From JAAFHS01 sp031396505 (lineage in GTDB: Bacteria > Pseudomonadota > Alphaproteobacteria > Rhodobacterales > Rhodobacteraceae), in contig JANNKX010000370.1 in the NCBI GenBank assembly GCA_031396505.1, positions 1 to 10,005 of the forward strand: a DNA stretch of 10,005 nucleotides, read 5' to 3'. A program made the position numbers and the translations under genes. A model generated the notes under the pieces. The model saw only the letters and a list, made by a program, of their open reading frames with translations, was not told the DNA's origin and ran no database searches. Of the stretch, positions 6,200 to 10,005 are shown piece by piece (within the stretch, counting starts at the first letter, position 1; each line of letters starts with the position of its first letter).

Positions 6200-7348
6200 A
6201 TGACGCCGGGGGCGCGGCTGGCGGCAGGGATTGATGTGCTGGACCGGATTCTGGGCGGTGCGGCGGCCGAGGTGGCGCTGACGAACTGGGGCCGGGCGAA
6301 CCGCTATGCGGGGTCGGGGGACCGGGCGGCGGTGCGTGATCTGGTGTTTGACGCGCTGCGCTGCAAACGCAGTTTTGCGGCCCTTGGCGGCGGCATGACG
6401 GGGCGGGGCCTGATCCTTGGGGGGGTGCGGGCGGCGGGCGGCGATGAGGGACTGTTTTCAGGGCAGGGCCATGCGCCGGATGTGGTGACGCAGGCGGACG
6501 CAGGCGTGGTGCCAACGGGGGCTGCGGCGCTGGATTGCGCGGATTGGCTGTACCCGTTGCTGCAAGACAGTCTGGGGGCGGATGCGTCTGCGGTGTGCCG
6601 GGCGATGCAGCAGCGTGCACCGGTGTTCTTGCGGGTGAACAGTTTGCGAACGGGCGTGCAGGACGCGCTTGCGGCGCTGGTGCGTGACGGGATCATTGCG
6701 CAGTTAAGGCCAGACGTGAAGACCGCGATTGAAGTCACGGGGAATGCACGAAAAATACAGGTGTCGCGCGCCTATCTGGACGGGCTGGTGGAATTGCAGG
6801 ACCTGTCGTCGCAGGCGGTGGTGGCGGCTTTGCCGTTGCGCGCGGGGATGCGGGTTCTGGATTATTGCGCGGGGGGCGGGGGCAAGACGCTGGCGCTGGC
6901 GGCGGGGGTGAGGGGCGCGGTTGATGCGCATGACGCCGATCCGCGCCGGATGCGCGATCTGCCGGCACGGGCGGCGCGCGCCGGGGCTGTGGTGCAGGCG
7001 GTGGCGCGACCGCAGGGGCGCTATGATCTGGTGCTGGCGGATGCGCCTTGTTCGGGGTCGGGCAGCTGGCGGCGCGATCCGCAGGGGAAATGGGCGCTGA
7101 CGGCGGCGCGGCTGGCGGCGTTGGTGGCGTTGCAGGCACAGGTTCTGGACGCAGCGGCAGAATGCGTGGCGGCACAGGGGACGCTGGCCTACGCGACCTG
7201 TTCGCTGTTGCAGGCCGAGAATCACGGGGTGATCACAGGATTTCTGCAACGTAGGCCAGAATGGCAACAGATCGAAAGCCGGGTCTGGACGCCGCTTTCG
7301 GGGGGCGACGGGTTCTTTCTTTCAATGTTGACGCGAAAACAAACCTGA
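6200..7348 (+). CDS. RsmB/NOP-family RNA cytosine-C5 methyltransferase
   Basis: A 382-residue S-adenosylmethionine-dependent RNA m5C methyltransferase of the RsmB/NOP2 class, acting on rRNA or tRNA in the cytoplasm. The SAM-binding motif I is VLDYCAGGGGKTLALAA (219-235), with an acidic strand DAHDADPRR (242-250) after it. Motif IV is LADAPCSGSGSWRRDP with Cys284. Motif VI is YATCSLLQAEN with Cys334. In this class the TC cysteine forms the covalent bond to the target cytosine and the PC cysteine helps release. The 110-residue N-terminal part is shorter than the NusB-like plus linker region of E. coli RsmB (429 residues overall). I therefore call the family and not the exact position modified, which in RsmB is C967 of 16S rRNA. 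No Shine-Dalgarno is seen at ATG 6200, so translation may depend on coupling with guaB, 33 nt upstream. Confidence 0.93.
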   Translation: MTPGARLAAGIDVLDRILGGAAAEVALTNWGRANRYAGSGDRAAVRDLVFDALRCKRSFAALGGGMTGRGLILGGVRAAGGDEGLFSGQGHAPDVVTQADAGVVPTGAAALDCADWLYPLLQDSLGADASAVCRAMQQRAPVFLRVNSLRTGVQDALAALVRDGIIAQLRPDVKTAIEVTGNARKIQVSRAYLDGLVELQDLSSQAVVAALPLRAGMRVLDYCAGGGGKTLALAAGVRGAVDAHDADPRRMRDLPARAARAGAVVQAVARPQGRYDLVLADAPCSGSGSWRRDPQGKWALTAARLAALVALQAQVLDAAAECVAAQGTLAYATCSLLQAENHGVITGFLQRRPEWQQIESRVWTPLSGGDGFFLSMLTRKQT

Positions 7349-7356
7349 TGGATACA
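7328..7356 (+). promoter_or_regulatory. Weak candidate promoter for cckA
   Basis: TTGACG (7328-7333, 5/6 to the -35 consensus) is followed by 17 nt and GATACA (7351-7356, 3/6 to the -10). It begins inside the last codons of the methyltransferase gene. A start near 7363 would give a leader of about 85 nt that contains the TTAA box. A second, poorer option is TTGGTG (7371-7376), 17 nt, then TAATCT (7394-7399); this would put the TTAA box inside the promoter core. Sequence alone does not choose between them. Confidence 0.3.
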
Positions 7357-7381
7357 ACCTTTAGGTGTTTTTGGTGACCCT

Positions 7382-7396
7382 TTAAGCCCCGCTTAA
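7382..7396. promoter_or_regulatory. CtrA-type binding box upstream of cckA
   Basis: TTAA (7382-7385), seven bases, TTAA (7393-7396) is an exact match to the TTAA-N7-TTAA site known for the response regulator CtrA in alphaproteobacteria. The bases also form a perfect palindrome, TTAAGC-CCC-GCTTAA. It lies 51 nt before the GTG start of cckA, whose product feeds phosphate to CtrA through ChpT. I noticed no second full site elsewhere in the window. Binding is inferred from the motif and context. Confidence 0.6.
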
Positions 7397-7434
7397 TCTT
7401 TGATCCCCCTGATGGGCAAAGGTGGAACCCGCCT

Positions 7435-7441
7435 GAGGGGG
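7435..7441 (+). promoter_or_regulatory. Ribosome binding site that fixes the cckA start
   Basis: GAGGGGG (7435-7441) lies 6 nt before the GTG at 7448 and is the only good Shine-Dalgarno near the 5' end of the frame. The in-frame TTG at 7400 and ATG at 7412 have none. The site is complementary to CCCCCT at 7405-7410, so it could be partly hidden in a hairpin. Confidence 0.65.
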
Positions 7442-7447
7442 TATGAC

Positions 7448-9751
7448 GTGAACAGATCTGCATTCGCAGTGACCGAAGTGTTCGTGACGGCCGAGCGGTT
7501 GTCGTCGCGCGTCTATGTGCTGGGCGGAATGGCCGTGATCCTTGCGATGCTCGCGTTCTTTTTGACCGAACCGGTCATGCGGATCGCCGCCGGGGTGGCT
7601 GCAGGCACGCTGATCGCGCTGCTGGTCGTTGTCAAAGGGTTTGCGCGGCTTGCAAAACGCCCTGCACAGCGGACGGAAAAGGCGTTGTTCGATCTGGTTG
7701 GGCTTGATGCATCACCCTGTTTTGCCACCGATGACATCGGCCAGATCGTCTATCAGAATGAAACCGCGGTTGAGCGTTTTGGTGACCGGGATGCGGCGAC
7801 CCTGGTTTCCGTGTTGAAGACGCATTTCGCCTCGCCCGAGGCGGTGCTGTACCGGTTGCAGAACCGCGCCGGGCATCAGGGCCGCGCGCGGGAAGATCTT
7901 GTCACGCGGCGTGGGCATTTGCGGCTGTCGGTGCACAAGGTGGCGGCGGCGCAGTTCCTGTGGCGGCTGGAAGAATTTCAGGAACGCGTGGCCACGGCGC
8001 GGGGCGGCGACACGCTGAGCTTGCCGATGCTGGTGGCAAACAAGGCCGGGGTCGTGCTGTTTTGCAACGATGCAGCGCGGCGGATTGTGGCGGGGCGGCC
8101 AAAGCGGCTGGAGGATGTGTTTTCGACGGACCGGCTGCACAGCGGCGAAGAGGTGATGATCAACGCGGCCAGCGGCCCGATGCGCGCGATCCTTGCCGAG
8201 GTCGAAGGGCCAAGCGAGCGGCGCGAGATCTATCTGCTGCCGGTATCCACGCGCAAGGATGACCGGGCCGAGATGACAGATTTTGAAGAACTGCCGGTGG
8301 CGTTGATGAAGTTTGCGCCCGATGGCGCGTTGATCGCGGCAAACCGGGCCGCGCGCAATCTGGTGCCGATCGAGGCGACATCGGGGGTGATGGCACATGA
8401 AATGTTTGAAGGGCTGGGCCGTCCGGTTTCGGAATGGCTGGCCGATATCGTGGCGGAACGGCTGCCCGGCGGGTCCGAGGTGCTGCGCGCGCATGGGGCA
8501 TCAACGGAGGCATTCCTGCAGATGACGCTGTGCCGGATTGTGGAATTCGGGCGCCCGGGTGTTCTGGCGGTTTTGCAGGATGCAACCAAGCTGAAAACAC
8601 TTGAGGCGCAATTTGTGCAAAGCCAGAAAATGCAGGCAATCGGCCAACTTGCGGGCGGTGTTGCGCATGATTTCAACAACCTGTTGACGGCAATTTCGGG
8701 GCATTGCGACCTGTTGTTGTTGCGCCATGGGCGCGAGGACACCGACTATGGCGATCTGGTGCAGATCAGCCAGAACGCCAACCGTGCGGCGGCTTTGGTC
8801 AGCCAGCTGCTCGCGTTTTCGCGCAAACAGACGCTGAAACCGGAACGGATCAATCTGCAGGATGCGTTGTCGGATCTGACGCATCTTCTGAACAGGCTGG
8901 TGGGGGAGAAAGTGCGCTTGCGGCTGGCGCATGCGCCGGATCTGGGGGCAATCCGGGCGGATAAACGGCAGTTTGAACAGGTGATCATGAACCTGGTGGT
9001 GAATGCGCGAGATGCGATGCCGCATGGTGGTACGATCCGGGTGGAAACCGAGGCCTTGACCCTGCATGAGGATCTGCATCGCAACCGGGCGCGCGTGCCT
9101 GCAGGGGATTACGCGGTGATCCGGGTGCAGGACAGCGGCGTAGGGATCGCTGAGGATAAGCTGGAAAAGATCTTCGAGCCGTTCTTTACCACCAAACGGC
9201 TGGGCGAGGGCACCGGTCTGGGATTATCGACGGTGTACGGGATCGTCAAACAATCGGGCGGTTTCATTTTTGTCGACAGCACGCTGGGCGAGGGCGCGGT
9301 GTTTTCCCTGTATTTTCCGATCAATGAAACGGTGGATGCGCCACGCGTGGAATTTATCGCCGCTGCGCGCCAGATGCCGCGCGCGGGCACGGGCACGGTC
9401 CTTTTGGTGGAAGACGAGGCGCCGGTGCGGGCGTTCGCGTCACGTGCGCTGCAACTGCGCGGCTATACCGTGATCGAGGCAGAATGCGCCGAGGATGCGC
9501 TGCGGGTGCTGGCCGACCCGAAGGTCGAGGTGGACGTGTTTGTGACCGATGTGGTGATGCCGGGGATGGACGGGCCAAGCTGGGTGAAAGAAGCACTGCT
9601 GACGCGGCCCGGCGTCAGGGTGGTGTTCGTGTCGGGCTATGCCGAGGATGTGCTGTCGGAAGAACAGTCGCGCATTCCGAATTCGGTATTTCTGGCGAAA
9701 CCGTTTTCGCTGAATGAACTGACGGTCACCGTGCAGGGGCATTTGCATTGA
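7448..9751 (+). CDS. cckA: CckA-type hybrid sensor histidine kinase with receiver domain
   Basis: A 767-residue inner-membrane hybrid kinase with GTG start. Two hydrophobic segments (about 23-40 and 46-63) form a hairpin with almost no periplasmic loop. PAS-like regions follow (about 78-180, 190-268 and 280-380), ending in a linker helix. The HisKA motif is QKMQAIGQLAGGVAHDFNNLL with His407. The ATPase domain has an N-box (Asn515, Asn519), G1 (DSGVGI, Asp562), the F-box KIFEPFFTTK, and an intact G2, GEGTGLGLS (586-594). A receiver domain from about residue 649 has the acidic pocket LLVEDEA, phospho-acceptor Asp701 in VTDVVMPGMDG, Ser729 and Lys751 in LAKPFS. This layout, membrane hairpin then PAS, HisKA, ATPase and receiver, is that of CckA. 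CckA sends phosphate through ChpT to CtrA and CpdR; in Rhodobacterales this relay governs motility and gene transfer agents. The CtrA-type box upstream suggests feedback. The upstream gene may also read through. Confidence 0.95.
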   Translation: MNRSAFAVTEVFVTAERLSSRVYVLGGMAVILAMLAFFLTEPVMRIAAGVAAGTLIALLVVVKGFARLAKRPAQRTEKALFDLVGLDASPCFATDDIGQIVYQNETAVERFGDRDAATLVSVLKTHFASPEAVLYRLQNRAGHQGRAREDLVTRRGHLRLSVHKVAAAQFLWRLEEFQERVATARGGDTLSLPMLVANKAGVVLFCNDAARRIVAGRPKRLEDVFSTDRLHSGEEVMINAASGPMRAILAEVEGPSERREIYLLPVSTRKDDRAEMTDFEELPVALMKFAPDGALIAANRAARNLVPIEATSGVMAHEMFEGLGRPVSEWLADIVAERLPGGSEVLRAHGASTEAFLQMTLCRIVEFGRPGVLAVLQDATKLKTLEAQFVQSQKMQAIGQLAGGVAHDFNNLLTAISGHCDLLLLRHGREDTDYGDLVQISQNANRAAALVSQLLAFSRKQTLKPERINLQDALSDLTHLLNRLVGEKVRLRLAHAPDLGAIRADKRQFEQVIMNLVVNARDAMPHGGTIRVETEALTLHEDLHRNRARVPAGDYAVIRVQDSGVGIAEDKLEKIFEPFFTTKRLGEGTGLGLSTVYGIVKQSGGFIFVDSTLGEGAVFSLYFPINETVDAPRVEFIAAARQMPRAGTGTVLLVEDEAPVRAFASRALQLRGYTVIEAECAEDALRVLADPKVEVDVFVTDVVMPGMDGPSWVKEALLTRPGVRVVFVSGYAEDVLSEEQSRIPNSVFLAKPFSLNELTVTVQGHLH

Positions 9752-9888
9752 CCACCGGCTGAACACCCATTTGCCGATGTGATGACCATCGCCATGACAG
9801 CGCAGTCGAACCGGACACAGCCGCGGACGACCGATTGCAAGGCGCATGGTTTGACGACATGCCGCGCCGACTGCGGTGCGTTTGTTGG
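9752..9888. other. Intergenic stretch after cckA, no gene seen
   Basis: No clear terminator, RNA gene or credible coding frame was found. Both strands contain long stop-free frames here, but none shows a ribosome site or a recognisable protein pattern. One frame continues in phase with cckA past its TGA to the window edge; I consider it chance. Confidence 0.5.
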
Positions 9889-9937
9889 AGCCGATCACCT
9901 TCAATCTGAAGGTGATCCAAGACAAGAACCACCGGTG
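9889..9937 (+). repeat. Hairpin-forming dispersed repeat, copy 2
   Basis: Second copy of the element at 2443-2501, in the same orientation. A perfect 11-bp inverted repeat, GATCACCTTCA (9893-9903) and TGAAGGTGATC (9907-9917), has only a 3-nt ATC loop. The tail ending in GACAAGAACCACC (9921-9933) is identical to copy 1 over 13 bases. Relative to copy 1 it lacks 10 nt in the loop, has C instead of G before the left arm (so the twelfth pair is lost), and has A for G at 9920. It starts 137 nt after the cckA stop. As in copy 1, no U-run follows the stem. Confidence 0.85.
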
Positions 9938-10003
9938 CATGCCCGCGTGTCATGGGCCAACGGGGGAACCCGATTGCGCGCGACACGCGTTTGCGGTGCA
10001 AAA
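9930..10003 (+). other. Cluster of inverted repeats at window edge, possible structured RNA (cut)
   Basis: Several pairings are packed here: palindrome CACCGGTG (9930-9937); long-range arms CGCGTGTC (9944-9951) and GACACGCG (9982-9989); inside them CGGG-GGAA-CCCG (9961-9972), which has a GNRA-type loop; and TTTGC-GGT-GCAAA (9990-10002). An alternative hairpin GCCC/GGGC (9941-9944 and 9954-9957) competes with the long arms. The order GGTGC, hairpin, CAAC..GGGAAC, then GCGGTGCAAAACC faintly recalls the 5' half of a cobalamin riboswitch, but the spacing between the last two blocks is too long and the diagnostic downstream boxes would lie beyond the window. Not folded by computer. Confidence 0.3.
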
Positions 10004-10005
10004 CC

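Noticed and set aside
7352..7373. Possible terminator ACC-TTTA-GGT followed by a T-run after the methyltransferase gene
   Set aside because: The stem is only three base pairs, too weak for an intrinsic terminator.
7712..8494. 260-codon minus-strand open frame opposite cckA, and similar frames opposite the EnvZ-like kinase (for example 1177-1854)
   Set aside because: Low-complexity Arg/Pro/His-rich translations without ribosome sites, fully covered by confident genes on the plus strand.
9726..10001. 91-codon minus-strand open frame at the right edge
   Set aside because: It overlaps the cckA 3' end and the repeat, has no ribosome site or recognisable protein features, and the region is explained better by inverted repeats.
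9752..10005. Open frame in phase with cckA continuing past its TGA to the window edge (possible read-through or new gene)
   Set aside because: The translated tail shows no domain pattern and runs through the repeat and hairpins. The protein already ends normally after the receiver domain, and such a stop-free stretch is not rare in high-GC DNA.

Overview
The window looks like chromosomal DNA from a marine-type alphaproteobacterium, most likely a Rhodobacterales/Roseobacter-group species. This is inferred from the high GC content, the strong G-rich coding-strand bias, the protein flavour, and the pairing of guaB with an RsmB-type methyltransferase and a CckA-type hybrid kinase. Nearly all of it is ordinary core-genome content. 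I saw no insertion sequence, phage gene, CRISPR array or toxin-antitoxin pair.

Layout. Positions 1-200 hold a minus-strand tRNA-Asn(GTT) with a recognisable promoter and a hairpin/U-tract terminator. A minus-strand metallo-beta-lactamase-fold hydrolase (220-1095) is divergent from an EnvZ-like sensor histidine kinase (1141-2442). The kinase ends in a hairpin-forming repeat (copy 1, 2443-2501) and converges on a CAP/SCP-domain lipoprotein gene (2522-3031, minus). A CDP-alcohol phosphatidyltransferase (3181-3789, plus) converges on a class I glutamine amidotransferase (3889-4584, minus). That gene is divergent from guaB (4718-6166, plus), with two adjacent palindromes between them. guaB is followed after 33 nt by an RsmB/NOP-type RNA m5C methyltransferase (6200-7348). 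After about 100 nt comes cckA (7448-9751), a hybrid histidine kinase with a C-terminal receiver. The last 254 nt have no gene I can support. They hold a second copy of the repeat (9889-9937) and a dense set of inverted repeats running to the edge.

How the genes relate. guaB makes XMP for guanine nucleotides; its divergent neighbour is a free-standing amidotransferase, so the shared control region could couple them (inference). CckA is the top kinase of the CckA-ChpT-CtrA phosphorelay. A perfect TTAA-N7-TTAA CtrA-type box sits 51 nt upstream of its start, which suggests feedback from CtrA on its own kinase.

Most worth following up: the CtrA-type box before cckA; the two-copy hairpin repeat with its conserved right-hand tail; the structured right edge, which may be the 5' part of a riboswitch or other RNA element; the twin palindromes before guaB; and a Leu-to-Pro-like change in the G2 box of the EnvZ-like kinase.
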